Origin: Acinetobacter sp. ANC 4169
GTDB taxonomy: Bacteria; Pseudomonadota; Gammaproteobacteria; Pseudomonadales; Moraxellaceae
Assembly (NCBI RefSeq): GCF_002135355.1
Contig: NZ_NEGE01000002.1
Location: forward strand, 206,426-270,425
DNA length: 64,000 nucleotides
Direction: 5' to 3'
A program made the position numbers and the translations under genes. This document shows, in pieces, positions 27,033 to 36,024 of this stretch (position 1 is the stretch's first letter; each line of letters opens with the position of its first letter). The notes under the pieces were generated by a model. It had not been told where the DNA came from. It made no database searches and worked only from the letters and a program-made list of their open reading frames with translations.

Positions 27033-27467
27033 TTAATAATCTATATTAATAATAATATGGTCATGATAATCCCCGGCAGCCAGGTTTGCTAAATTCACAG
27101 TGCCTAATCGGGCAACAATCACATAGCTATGAGCGGCCTTTTTTTTCTGATTGGTGATTACCTGCCACTGTGAACCGGCATCACCAGACAGCTCATATTT
27201 GACATCTATCGTGTTTTTCAGTTTTGTATAAGCCAATGCAGACTCATTTTTTAGAGTACTGCTACCGCTACTATTCAGCATATTCTGACTGTCAAAAGTA
27301 ATGTTAAACGCTGTATCACACTTCGCGGTTAACTGAATAGACGAAGTTGCTCCAGAGCCAGGCTGTAAACGAATGGTTCCAGCACCGGTATCGGAAATTG
27401 TACAAAGCGCATATGCGCTGGAGCATGTAAAGAAGAAAACACTACTCGCCAAAATTTTTAAAATCAT
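27033..27467 (-). CDS. SCPU-type pilus subunit, last gene of the operon (CsuE position)
   Basis: 144 residues: signal peptide to about residue 20 (SSAYA), then one spore-coat-protein-U domain with Cys in ALCTISDTG and TAKCDTAFNI, ending in the IIINIDY strand. In Csu pili the distal gene encodes the two-domain tip adhesin CsuE of about 340 residues. This one has only a single domain. It can still be a subunit, but a CsuE-like adhesin fold is not encoded here. Confidence 0.75.
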   Translation of the reverse strand: MILKILASSVFFFTCSSAYALCTISDTGAGTIRLQPGSGATSSIQLTAKCDTAFNITFDSQNMLNSSGSSTLKNESALAYTKLKNTIDVKYELSGDAGSQWQVITNQKKKAAHSYVIVARLGTVNLANLAAGDYHDHIIINIDY

Positions 27468-27482
27468 TGTCTTTATACTCCC

Positions 27483-29822
27483 TTATTTACACAGCAGCTG
27501 TAATGGGACACGACTGGCCTCATTGCTTTTAAAGCTGAAATCAACCGTACAGGCTTCATTCGAAGATAGCTGTACATGTAACTGATGCGGCCCATCAGTC
27601 ATTCCATAGACGGTGACGAGATGATCACTGCCGATTGGGTAAATATCTGCCTGATTTCCATCCACGCTAACCTGGCTGCCCTGCGCTAAAGGCTGCCCCG
27701 CCAAATCGACAAGTTTTATATCCACTTCACGTGTATGAATGACAGGAAATTCAACAATATAGCCACGCTTATTCAGCGGCATAATGGTTTTACGAGCTGT
27801 AGTTACCTTATCTTCTATCTGTAACTGGTTTTCATTAAATGAAAGATGCTGATTAGTATAGGCAATTAAATCATGGACAAATATTTCACCATTTTTGTTG
27901 GTTTTACCTATATATAAATCATTGCGATAAACATCAACATTCGGGCTATCGGTAACTTTGACCAGAGAGAAACCGTTATTCACCGATTTGGTTAAATCTA
28001 CGCTATGTCCCAACCAGGTTAATGCCCCATGAAAAGTTGCGCTATAACTGTCGTTAGAACCCGTTTTTAGATATTGCAGGTCTAAATCACCCGCTTGGGT
28101 TTTGACACGGGTCGCGACATTGCCGGTATTTTGTTCATTTGCACGTCCCAGGCCAACCGCATAGTCCATACCTACAGCATTAGAGCTGGTTTTCACCAAA
28201 CTAAGATTGGTCGAATCTGAATCAGTCTGGTTAAAATAGGCAGCATGTTTATCATCGAAACGGTAACTGAGTGATAAATCGACACGATTATTATCCTGAT
28301 TCACTGCATCATAACTGAAGCCTAAAGACATGCTTAAATTATCAAATAAACTGCGGCTATTACGCAGTGAAAAAATACGTTGATCTTCTCGTTCTGCACT
28401 TTTTCTATATTGCTGTTCTATATAGGTAAAAGATAAATTTCCCAGCACAGGTATACCTGATTTGGACAAATAAAAAAGGTTTTCTTGTTCAGGCAAAAAG
28501 TGTTCTTTTTGATCTTCCATGCCTAACATACGAAAATTACGACTATAATATTGTGATTTTAATCCCAGACTGTATTTATCTTTATCTCTTTTAAACTCTG
28601 TACTTAGCGTATAACCATCGCTGCTTTTCGCATCACTATAAGCCGAATTGATTTCTAATAATCCAAGTTTATATAAATATTGGCTCCACAGTAATCCGGT
28701 ACTGGTTAAAGCACGACTATAATCAGCCACCATGCCCAAAGTGGTGCTATCGGTCATTCCTCGCCTTAAATAAGCACTCGCAAACCATTCACGATAATCA
28801 TCGCTTTCTTCACTATAGTTATAGCGTAACTTACCGCTTGATATACTGTAATCCGTTAAACCTTGTTTTAATAAGCGCTCACTGACAAATATAGGGATAT
28901 TTTGCACAGTCTTGTTTCCCATAATGTCTTCAATCACCATATCGGCGCTGCCTAGACCCCGAAAATTAATATTACTGTTAATATTAAATTCACCCGGATT
29001 TATTTTAGAGTTATAGGCTTTATTACCGTTAATAATTAAATCAATTGTGGATTGAACCAGTGCACTGCCTTTAAATGAAGGCGTATTCCAGTAAACGAAA
29101 TCTGGCCGCGAAGTAAAATTGGTCCCCCAGCGAAAACCGCCAAAATAATAAGACTGGGATAATCCGGTATTGGTACTGACAATATCGCCCAATTGCAAAG
29201 TGGTCAGATGTTTTGGAAATTCAAATATCAGCGTGGTATTTAACCGGGTATTGGTATTGAAGTCTTCGCCACTATTTGCAAATTTTTTTCGAAAAATATG
29301 GCTGCTATTAAAAAAAGTATTTTTCCAAAATATGCCTAAATCTGCGACGGCGTTTGCCTGTTTTGAATAATCTCCGTTTTGATAAAAGGCATCATAATTT
29401 AAAAAGCCACCTAAACCGGGCAATTCCGGCATTTGAATTTCATTATTTTGAATATGCTGGCTCAGCATATAACGGGCTGGAATATTAATTTTTAACAGCT
29501 GTAAATCGGTATCTTCCTCAAGATGAATATCCGTTTGAGAAAGCAGGCAATAGGCTATTCCCTTTTGAGTAATCTGCTGGAATTTGGCAAGATCCATAAA
29601 ATTTGCCTGCAGCACACTGCACTCAATATATTTATTCTGTTCAACCACACTAAGCATCGCATCCTGATGCTGATCTATACCGTTAATCCATAAGCCAAGA
29701 ATGGCATCTTGCTGTAATTCATCTTTGTTTTCAGGTATAGGCAATTCATTTGCCAAAGCATAATCTGCTCGCACCAAGGTCAAAAGCGCAAGGAATATAA
29801 GATTATATTTTGCTTTAAGCAT
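27483..29822 (-). CDS. outer-membrane fimbrial usher (CsuD-like)
   Basis: 779 residues with a signal peptide, an N-terminal chaperone-binding domain, a long beta-barrel rich in aromatic and Asn/Ser residues, and the late plug-region and C-terminal domains (ITVNGNKAYNSKINPGEFNINS-like motif near residue 260). Ushers form the pore that recruits chaperone-subunit complexes and secretes the pilus. Length and companion genes fit the archaic (sigma) class typified by CsuD. It follows the chaperone by 5 bp. Confidence 0.88.
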   Translation of the reverse strand: MLKAKYNLIFLALLTLVRADYALANELPIPENKDELQQDAILGLWINGIDQHQDAMLSVVEQNKYIECSVLQANFMDLAKFQQITQKGIAYCLLSQTDIHLEEDTDLQLLKINIPARYMLSQHIQNNEIQMPELPGLGGFLNYDAFYQNGDYSKQANAVADLGIFWKNTFFNSSHIFRKKFANSGEDFNTNTRLNTTLIFEFPKHLTTLQLGDIVSTNTGLSQSYYFGGFRWGTNFTSRPDFVYWNTPSFKGSALVQSTIDLIINGNKAYNSKINPGEFNINSNINFRGLGSADMVIEDIMGNKTVQNIPIFVSERLLKQGLTDYSISSGKLRYNYSEESDDYREWFASAYLRRGMTDSTTLGMVADYSRALTSTGLLWSQYLYKLGLLEINSAYSDAKSSDGYTLSTEFKRDKDKYSLGLKSQYYSRNFRMLGMEDQKEHFLPEQENLFYLSKSGIPVLGNLSFTYIEQQYRKSAEREDQRIFSLRNSRSLFDNLSMSLGFSYDAVNQDNNRVDLSLSYRFDDKHAAYFNQTDSDSTNLSLVKTSSNAVGMDYAVGLGRANEQNTGNVATRVKTQAGDLDLQYLKTGSNDSYSATFHGALTWLGHSVDLTKSVNNGFSLVKVTDSPNVDVYRNDLYIGKTNKNGEIFVHDLIAYTNQHLSFNENQLQIEDKVTTARKTIMPLNKRGYIVEFPVIHTREVDIKLVDLAGQPLAQGSQVSVDGNQADIYPIGSDHLVTVYGMTDGPHQLHVQLSSNEACTVDFSFKSNEASRVPLQLLCK

Positions 29823-29827
29823 ATATT

Positions 29828-30556
29828 TTAGTGCTCCGCAATATCATAAACTACGGCACTTTTTTTGGCATCGGACTGCATGACAAATTTTAATTTTTTT
29901 GCAGAAGCATTCCATCCCTCCAAAGGAATAGAAACTTCACGTTTAGGCAAAACATATTTCATGGTATCGACATCTTTAAGCACTTTGCCTGATGCATCTT
30001 GAATGCTGAACTTGGTCATTTGAAAATGTGCTGTACCACTATTTTTTGCCTTTAATACGGTATTCTGTTTGGCATCCTGCGCAAGGTAAAAGGACATCTC
30101 CGGTTGGAAACCGCTTCCTACAAATACAGGCACACTAAAATTCAGCGCAATGCTCATTCCGGTTTTTTGTAAGGGTGATGGAATCTCGTTGAATTTTACC
30201 CGCCAGGTCCCTTGTTGTTGTAAGTTCATGGCTTCAATAGATTGGCGAAATCCAAATCGAATGACTTTATTTCCATCGGGTTTTAAAATCAGTGCCTTGG
30301 GATTAACAACCAGGTCTGTATCGGGTGTTAAAACATCATTGCCTTGTTCATCCTGAGACCAGCGAAATACGCTAACTTCATAGGTACGGTCTGATTTTTC
30401 ACCTTTGGTATTTAGTGTTGCCGTAGTGCTACGCTGTTCACGCTCACCGGAAATATATAATTGAACTGGAGATATCGTCAGATCTGCATGTGCTATGGAC
30501 TGCATGAAAGTCAGTAAAGCAAAAACAAGACTTGCTTTATTCGTTATAGTTCGCAT
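29828..30556 (-). CDS. periplasmic pilus chaperone (CsuC-like)
   Basis: 242 residues from the ATG at 30556 (seven residues inside the longest frame), giving the signal peptide MRTITNKASLVFALLTFMQS and mature start ADLTISPVQLY. It has two Ig-like domains with the chaperone pattern VRFGFRQ in the subunit-capping region. It folds and caps the SCPU subunits by donor-strand complementation until the usher takes over. A strong hairpin separates it from the four subunit genes upstream. Confidence 0.87.
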   Translation of the reverse strand: MRTITNKASLVFALLTFMQSIAHADLTISPVQLYISGEREQRSTTATLNTKGEKSDRTYEVSVFRWSQDEQGNDVLTPDTDLVVNPKALILKPDGNKVIRFGFRQSIEAMNLQQQGTWRVKFNEIPSPLQKTGMSIALNFSVPVFVGSGFQPEMSFYLAQDAKQNTVLKAKNSGTAHFQMTKFSIQDASGKVLKDVDTMKYVLPKREVSIPLEGWNASAKKLKFVMQSDAKKSAVVYDIAEH

Positions 30557-30607
30557 ATTTCTTTTACCCCAGTACAAATTAATATTTTTAGCGTCACAAT
30601 TAAAAAT

Positions 30608-30638
30608 GCATAAAAGGTAAATGGCTTACCTTTTATGC
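30608..30638 (-). terminator. intercistronic hairpin / attenuating terminator in the pilus operon
   Basis: GCATAAAAGGTAA pairs perfectly with its complement across the 5-base loop (13 bp stem), followed on the minus strand by ATTTTTAATT. It lies between the last of the four upstream subunit genes and the chaperone gene. It should reduce read-through or protect the upstream mRNA, giving more subunit than chaperone and usher. Confidence 0.7.
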
Positions 30639-30650
30639 GATTATTAAGAA

Positions 30651-31118
30651 TTAATATTCAACATATACATGAAATACATCAGTATATAAACCAGCGGGTG
30701 TCGTTGCTGTAATTGAGTCTGAAACACGCATAGACAAACTATAATCTGCTTTGATATATCCTGGTTGAGGTAAATAGACCATAGGATATCGCAACGGCAA
30801 ACCTGTACCTGTTTGTGCATTTTGTATAGTTATTTGCGTCTTTAACCAATTATTATTGGCATTAGAAACATATGAATAGGTCTGACCTGCATCCCATTTA
30901 TCAGACGTTGTATAAATGCCGTAAGGGACATTACAAGTTACTGAAAAGTTTTCCGTGGTCCAAGTATTGTCTTCTTTTAAAATCAGACCTGATGGAACAT
31001 CTGCAATCGTACATTGCTTTGCAATTTCCACACTCATAGGAATAGATGAAGTCGCTGTAGCAGCAAATGCCGGACATCCCATCATCAGTGTTGTAATTGC
31101 TAAGAGCATTTTTTTCAT
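30651..31118 (-). CDS. SCPU-type pilus subunit
   Basis: 155 residues: signal peptide ending PAFAATA, donor strand region SSIPMSVEIAKQCTI, Cys pair (KQCTI and SVTCNVPYG) and terminal FHVYVEY. This is the archaic chaperone-usher subunit type (CsuA/CsuB family). It is the fourth in the operon, and its subunit order suggests a minor shaft or adaptor subunit. Confidence 0.8.
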   Translation of the reverse strand: MKKMLLAITTLMMGCPAFAATATSSIPMSVEIAKQCTIADVPSGLILKEDNTWTTENFSVTCNVPYGIYTTSDKWDAGQTYSYVSNANNNWLKTQITIQNAQTGTGLPLRYPMVYLPQPGYIKADYSLSMRVSDSITATTPAGLYTDVFHVYVEY

Positions 31119-31145
31119 GATTTTATCCTCAATGAAATTGCAAAC

Positions 31146-31619
31146 TTAGTAATCAACACTAATGTTTAAGGTATCGTTATAGAAACCTGCAGGAGTTGTT
31201 GCCACGACAGCAGCGACAAGTGCAGCATTCACGTTATATGTATCTACCGTTAAACCAGGCTGAGACAATGCTGTACCTACATTGACAGGTACAGCTGTAC
31301 CGTTTAAATCCACAGCAATATGAGTATTTAAAGTATGGCTTGCATTGGTTGTCGATTTAACAAAAGTGGTTGCATTGGTTGTATTGGTCGTGCTGGTACT
31401 AATGCTATACGGTGTATTGCAAGTCACTTTAAAGTTACCTGTACCGCTTGTTGTATCATTTGGAATAACAATATTCGTTGATACATCACTAATGGTACAT
31501 TTTTTAGAAATGGTTAAACTGACTGGAATGCTTGCTGAAGTTGTGGCAGCTTGAGTCTGTACTAAAGCACTCGATAAAGCCGCAATAACAACTAAAGAAA
31601 TTTTTGTTAATGTTTTCAT
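31146..31619 (-). CDS. SCPU-type pilus subunit
   Basis: 157 residues from the ATG at 31619 (ATG at 31631 is also in frame). Signal peptide ends QTQA; mature part begins ATTSASIPVSLTISKKCTI with a Cys pair (CTI...VTCNTPYS) and ends LNISVDY. It is very rich in Thr, Ser and Asn, as are many pilin shaft subunits. It is the third of four subunit genes. Confidence 0.8.
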   Translation of the reverse strand: MKTLTKISLVVIAALSSALVQTQAATTSASIPVSLTISKKCTISDVSTNIVIPNDTTSGTGNFKVTCNTPYSISTSTTNTTNATTFVKSTTNASHTLNTHIAVDLNGTAVPVNVGTALSQPGLTVDTYNVNAALVAAVVATTPAGFYNDTLNISVDY

Positions 31620-31655
31620 GGTTTTTCTCATTTGTTTTTTGAGTTGAAGTGAAAA

Positions 31656-32150
31656 TTAATAATTTACAGTCACACGGAATGTGTCTGTATACACACCGGC
31701 TGGTGTAGTTGCTGTGGTTGGATTAGAGAGATTAAAGTTGAGAATCGCACCAACTGGTGTTCCAACTGTCCCATGTCGCGTATACCAATCTCTAGTCGAA
31801 GATCCCAGATTTGTTACATTATTAAATATTGTTCCACCCACTGAATAATTCACACGAATGTTCATTGGCAACCCCACACCATTTGGATTTTTTAGTTGTA
31901 GGTTTCCACTTTCTAAAGAGTCTGTTGTGATCCTAAAAGTAAAGTCAGGAATATTACATATCATTGTGAAACCACCTGTTGTATCCGTGCCATCTTCAGG
32001 GACCACAACAGAGGAACTTAAATTCGAAATAGTACAGCTTTTAGGTATATCTACCCCCATAGGAATACTGGCTGTCGTAGTATCGGCTTGAACCAAGCCA
32101 CTCCCCAATAACACAGCTAAAGTTGCAGCTGATTGAATCAATATTTTCAT
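31656..32150 (-). CDS. SCPU-type pilus subunit
   Basis: 164 residues from the ATG at 32150, preceded by gagag; the longer frame from 32189 overlaps the upstream gene. Signal peptide ends GLVQAD; it then has TTASIPMGVDIPKSCTI, a second Cys (MICNIPD), and the terminal FRVTVNY strand. It is second in the operon. Its N-terminal donor strand resembles those of its neighbours, so it probably arose by tandem duplication. Confidence 0.8.
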   Translation of the reverse strand: MKILIQSAATLAVLLGSGLVQADTTTASIPMGVDIPKSCTISNLSSSVVVPEDGTDTTGGFTMICNIPDFTFRITTDSLESGNLQLKNPNGVGLPMNIRVNYSVGGTIFNNVTNLGSSTRDWYTRHGTVGTPVGAILNFNLSNPTTATTPAGVYTDTFRVTVNY

Positions 32151-32175
32151 TGTTATGCTCTCATAAAATGAGTGA

Positions 32176-32643
32176 TTAAAAAGTTGCATCCAAATACAAG
32201 ACGTCCTGATAAACCCCAGCAGGTGTTGTTGTATGCACTGGACTTGCCAGATTTATACTGATTGTTCCAAGCTCGGAACTTGATGGGTCTAATACTTGAA
32301 TCTGTTTAACACCATCCAGTTGATAAATGTTCCCCATAAAACTGACCTTGACGATGGTATTCAACTTCCCCCCATTGTCTATTTTGACTGAAGTTGAAAT
32401 ATCTCCATCTTTTAACGACTTTGAACTGATTTGCAGTTGAAAATTTTTATTACAGTTCAAGGTAAAATTTCCGCTAGTAACTGCACCATTTTCAGAAACA
32501 ATAATTTGTGGACTGACATTGGAAAATTGACAACTCACAGGAATAGTCGTAACAACATCGATCGAAGATGTTTGTTTTGCAGGATAAATATTTCCTGAAA
32601 ATTGCAATAAAATAAGCATCAACAAAATGTTGGCAAATTTCAT
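32176..32643 (-). CDS. SCPU-type pilus subunit, first gene (CsuA/B position)
   Basis: 155 residues from the ATG at 32643 with aaaggga upstream. Signal peptide ends NIYPA; the mature part KQTSSIDVVTTIPVSCQFSN has the Cys pair (VSCQF, LNCNKNF) and ends LYLDATF. The first gene of csu operons encodes the major shaft pilin CsuA/B. Position suggests the same here, but this copy is the least like the other three and may be a minor subunit instead. Confidence 0.75.
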   Translation of the reverse strand: MKFANILLMLILLQFSGNIYPAKQTSSIDVVTTIPVSCQFSNVSPQIIVSENGAVTSGNFTLNCNKNFQLQISSKSLKDGDISTSVKIDNGGKLNTIVKVSFMGNIYQLDGVKQIQVLDPSSSELGTISINLASPVHTTTPAGVYQDVLYLDATF

Positions 32644-33059
32644 ACGACATCCCTTTATCAGCATCGCGAGTTCAATCAAAAATGATTATGGCTAATTAAA
32701 AGCGAAATAAATTGAGATTGATATCACTGTAATTGGGTATATTGATCACAAAACAACAACATTTAAAATATTTTAAAAATTAAATATTTAAGAAATAATC
32801 ATTAAGATTCAGCACTATAAATTCACTATATGTATTTTTATGTAACTTTCGATTTTTAATTTTTTTAATAAAATATTTTTGTCATTCTTTTTATATAATT
32901 TTGAGTGTAATATATTTTTCACTTAATTTATTATTTGAATATTTAACAAATCCTATATTTATTTAAGTTTTTTCTTCATCATAAAATCATTCAATCTTTC
33001 CTGCTTTAATCTTCCCTTGTATAAAAAAAATTTTAAAAATCCATACATAAAATTCTTTT
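32644..33059. promoter_or_regulatory. AT-rich promoter region of the pilus operon
   Basis: The 416 bp between the pilus operon and the cobS stop contain no gene and are strikingly AT-rich, with long A and T runs (for example 32760-33050). H-NS silencing of the pilus promoter is plausible; no operator could be read. Confidence 0.45.
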
Positions 33060-33821
33060 TCAAGCTTGTAAAGCAGATGGAAAATATAAAGATAAACTGA
33101 TGACGAAACTCAACAGACTGACCACTTCTACAATTTCAATACTGGCACCAACGGTATCTCCGGTAATGCCGCCAATACGCTGTATAAATTTGGCTCTTAA
33201 ATAAAGTACAGTCGCTATAAAACAGACGCTGCTTAAAATACCGGACCAGCCCCAATATGCTGATATCAGCAAACACAAAATAATTATGCAAATTGCAGCA
33301 GTTTTGGGAATAAACTCAGCCATGGAAGATCCCAGACCTTGGGTACGGACATAGCGCGTACTTAAAAATAACATCAGAGGGACTAAACGCCCCAGCAGCG
33401 GAAATAAAACTAGCGCTGAATAAAGTTGCTGTTCTAACAACACATAAATGGCTGACCATTTTAACAAGCACACAATGAATAGGCTCAGTACGCCAATCGG
33501 GCCACAACTCGGGTCTTTCATGATGGCTAAGGTACGTTCAGCATTACCAAAGCCGCCCACCCAGGCATCGGCAGTATCAGCCAAGCCATCCAGATGCAAA
33601 CCGCCTGTTAGCCAAATCCAGACCACCAGCACCAAACTGCTTAATAAGATGATTGGAATTGCCTGCAAACTCAGTGCGAGTCCAAACAGGATTAACCCGA
33701 TCATCAAACCCACGATTGGATAAAACAGCAAGGATTGCCCATTTTGCTGTTTCGTAGGCATTGCTTTCAGTTGTATGGGGAAAGTCGTTAAAAACTGGAG
33801 TGCGATCAAAAATGGAGTCAT
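33060..33821 (-). CDS. cobS: adenosylcobinamide-GDP ribazoletransferase
   Basis: 253 residues, polytopic. Family blocks are LTTFP, GGLHLDGLADTADAWVGG (metal-binding), MKDPSCGPIGVL and GGITGDTVGA. It joins adenosylcobinamide-GDP with alpha-ribazole to give adenosylcobalamin (or the phosphate) at the inner membrane. It is the last gene of a coupled cob operon (2H, cobU, cobT, cobC, cobS), 1 bp after cobC. Confidence 0.92.
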   Translation of the reverse strand: MTPFLIALQFLTTFPIQLKAMPTKQQNGQSLLFYPIVGLMIGLILFGLALSLQAIPIILLSSLVLVVWIWLTGGLHLDGLADTADAWVGGFGNAERTLAIMKDPSCGPIGVLSLFIVCLLKWSAIYVLLEQQLYSALVLFPLLGRLVPLMLFLSTRYVRTQGLGSSMAEFIPKTAAICIIILCLLISAYWGWSGILSSVCFIATVLYLRAKFIQRIGGITGDTVGASIEIVEVVSLLSFVISLSLYFPSALQA

Positions 33822-33822
33822 G

Positions 33823-34428
33823 TTATTGCTCCAGATATTGAAGTGTTAAATTGTCATGCAAAGCAAAGCGGTTCAGTTGCCCAAGTTCTGCCGACATTTT
33901 CAGAATATTATCCAGCGGCTGATTCATTGCCAGACATTTTAACAGTTTAATCACACCGCCATGGGTGACCACCAGTACATGTTCAAACTGCTCGTGTTGC
34001 ATATAAGTCTGAATCTGCTGTAGTGCTTGATTGATTCGCAGATGAAACTGCTGCAGGGTTTCAGCATTTGGCGGACTAAACTGGGAGGGTTTCTCCCAGA
34101 ATTGCGCCAGTAATTCCGGCTGGGTTGCATAAATGCTTTGGGTCGAAAGGGCTTCCCAGTCACCAAAATGCATTTCTTGCAAATTGGCATCCAGTATCAC
34201 TTCAAGTTTCAGTTTGAGGGCCAATTCATCTGCAAATACACGGCAGCGTTGCAAAGGTGAACTGATTATGGCATCCCAAACCAAAGCCTTAGGATCATGC
34301 TGTAACGCTTGCTCTACTGTCTGACGCATTTGCTGCCAGCCAGACTCGGTCAAGGCATCATCCGTAGACCCCCGCAAAGTATGGCTTAAACTGGTTTCAC
34401 CATGACGCAGCAGATCAATGCGATACAT
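33823..34428 (-). CDS. cobC: alpha-ribazole phosphatase-like histidine phosphatase
   Basis: 201 residues with the RHGET start (DLLRHGETSL), SPLQRC, and THGGVIK near the end, so the histidine phosphatase catalytic residues are present. The ATG at 34428 is chosen because aggat lies 7 bases before it. Placement between cobT and cobS identifies alpha-ribazole-5'-phosphate (or cobalamin-phosphate) as the likely substrate. Confidence 0.85.
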   Translation of the reverse strand: MYRIDLLRHGETSLSHTLRGSTDDALTESGWQQMRQTVEQALQHDPKALVWDAIISSPLQRCRVFADELALKLKLEVILDANLQEMHFGDWEALSTQSIYATQPELLAQFWEKPSQFSPPNAETLQQFHLRINQALQQIQTYMQHEQFEHVLVVTHGGVIKLLKCLAMNQPLDNILKMSAELGQLNRFALHDNLTLQYLEQ

Positions 34429-34453
34429 GTTCATATCCTAAATAAAAAACCCA

Positions 34454-35506
34454 TTAAACCTTGTCGCCAATCACTGCCGCTTCAGCAAAAGTCGCCATAT
34501 TGTTATGCAGGCTGCAGGCCAACTTGATGATTCCTAAAGCCGCACCGGCACCACTGCCTTCTCCCAAACGTAAATTCAGCTTGAGTAAGGGACTGGCATT
34601 CAGCTCTTGCAATAAACGCAGATGCCCATATTCAGCCGATTGATGACCAAACAGCATCCATTCACGTACTGCCGGATTTAAACGTACCGCTACCAAAGCC
34701 GATGCCGTACTAATGAATCCGTCCACCACCATGGCCAGGCCCAGTTGCGCACAACGAATATAGGCACCCACCATGGCTGCAACTTCCAGACCGCCAACGG
34801 CGCATAGTGCCTTGAAAGCATCCTGACCGACATATTGCTGATGTAAAGCCAAAGCCTGATTAATCACATTTTTTTTATGGTTAAGTTGTTCTGCACGAAT
34901 GCCTGTACCCACGCCGGTCAATTGCTCGGCAGGTTCATTCAGTAAAAAACAGGCGACCGCAGAAGCGGAACAGGTATTGCCAATGCCCATTTCCCCTGCC
35001 ACATAAATAGATGCCCCATGCGCTACAGCCTGTTCCACACTTTTTGCACCCAGCATCATGGCCTCGGCACATTGCGCTTCGGTCATGGCCGGCTGTTTGG
35101 CGAAGTTAGCCGTGCCCGGAATAATGCAATGTCGTTCGACACCGGCATATTCATAAGCATCACCGACAGAACCGCAGTCAATGACTTGCAGTTTGGCCTG
35201 ATATTCTTTGGCAATCACGCTGATGCAGGCACCACCACCAGTAAAGTTTTGCAGCATCTGCCGGGTTACAGCTTGCGGATAAGCCGAAATATTTTCTTCC
35301 ATCACCCCATGGTCACCGGCAAAAATGCTGATCCAGGGCTGGTTGATATTGGGACGCGGATTGTTTTGCAAACTGGCCAGTTGAATCGCAACATTTTCCA
35401 GTTCGGAAAGTGAACCGGTCGGTTTGGTTAACTGTAATTGACGCTCTGTAGCCTGTAGTCTGGCTTCTGCACTCGGCGTTTTACACGCATCTAACCACCA
35501 GTTCAT
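34454..35506 (-). CDS. cobT: nicotinate-nucleotide dimethylbenzimidazole phosphoribosyltransferase
   Basis: About 350 residues from the ATG at 35506, which shares its A with the stop of cobU (TAATG). Motifs: GDHGVMEENISAYPQ, GEMGIGNTCSASA, and at the end RLGEGSGAGAALGI with the catalytic Glu. It activates the lower ligand base as alpha-ribazole phosphate for cobalamin. Overlap with cobU implies translational coupling. Confidence 0.92.
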   Translation of the reverse strand: MNWWLDACKTPSAEARLQATERQLQLTKPTGSLSELENVAIQLASLQNNPRPNINQPWISIFAGDHGVMEENISAYPQAVTRQMLQNFTGGGACISVIAKEYQAKLQVIDCGSVGDAYEYAGVERHCIIPGTANFAKQPAMTEAQCAEAMMLGAKSVEQAVAHGASIYVAGEMGIGNTCSASAVACFLLNEPAEQLTGVGTGIRAEQLNHKKNVINQALALHQQYVGQDAFKALCAVGGLEVAAMVGAYIRCAQLGLAMVVDGFISTASALVAVRLNPAVREWMLFGHQSAEYGHLRLLQELNASPLLKLNLRLGEGSGAGAALGIIKLACSLHNNMATFAEAAVIGDKV

Positions 35507-36024
35507 TACTTCTCTCCTTTTAAAATCATTGGAAAACCCGCCACACAAAACACCACCTTATCGGCAATCTGTCCCAGCTGTTGATGTAAACGGCCAGATT
35601 CATCCACAAATTTACGGCTGATCTCGCCCATGGGAACAACCCCCAATCCGGTTTCATTGCTCACTAAAATGATCTGCGATTGCAACTTAGGCAACACATC
35701 AAGTAATTTTTGACATTCCATAACTTGCAGATTTGCATCTTCATGCATCAACAGATTGCTTATCCATAGCGTCAGGCAATCGACCAAAATCAGCTGATTC
35801 GGCGCATCAATTTGCTGCAATCGTTCTGCCAGTGAGTAAGGTTCTTCAATCAGCTGCCAATGGGCAGGACGTTGCATTTGATGATGGGCAATTCGCTGCT
35901 GCATTTCCGCATCTAAGGCTTGAGCGGTTGCAATGTAAGTTACAGCTAAAGCTGAATCTTTCGCAATTTGTTCAGCCAGACGACTTTTGCCGGAACGGGC
36001 ACCGCCTAAAATAAGTTGGATCAT
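35506..36024 (-). CDS. cobU: bifunctional adenosylcobinamide kinase / cobinamide-phosphate guanylyltransferase
   Basis: 172 residues. P-loop GGARSGKSRLAEQ at residue 7, ATAQALDAEMQQRIAHHQ with the guanylyl-accepting His region, and VSNETGLGVVP near the C-terminus. It phosphorylates adenosylcobinamide and adds GMP. No corrin-ring genes are seen, so the operon finishes or remodels imported cobinamide. The start overlaps the upstream gene stop by 4 bases (ATGA). Confidence 0.92.
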   Translation of the reverse strand: MIQLILGGARSGKSRLAEQIAKDSALAVTYIATAQALDAEMQQRIAHHQMQRPAHWQLIEEPYSLAERLQQIDAPNQLILVDCLTLWISNLLMHEDANLQVMECQKLLDVLPKLQSQIILVSNETGLGVVPMGEISRKFVDESGRLHQQLGQIADKVVFCVAGFPMILKGEK

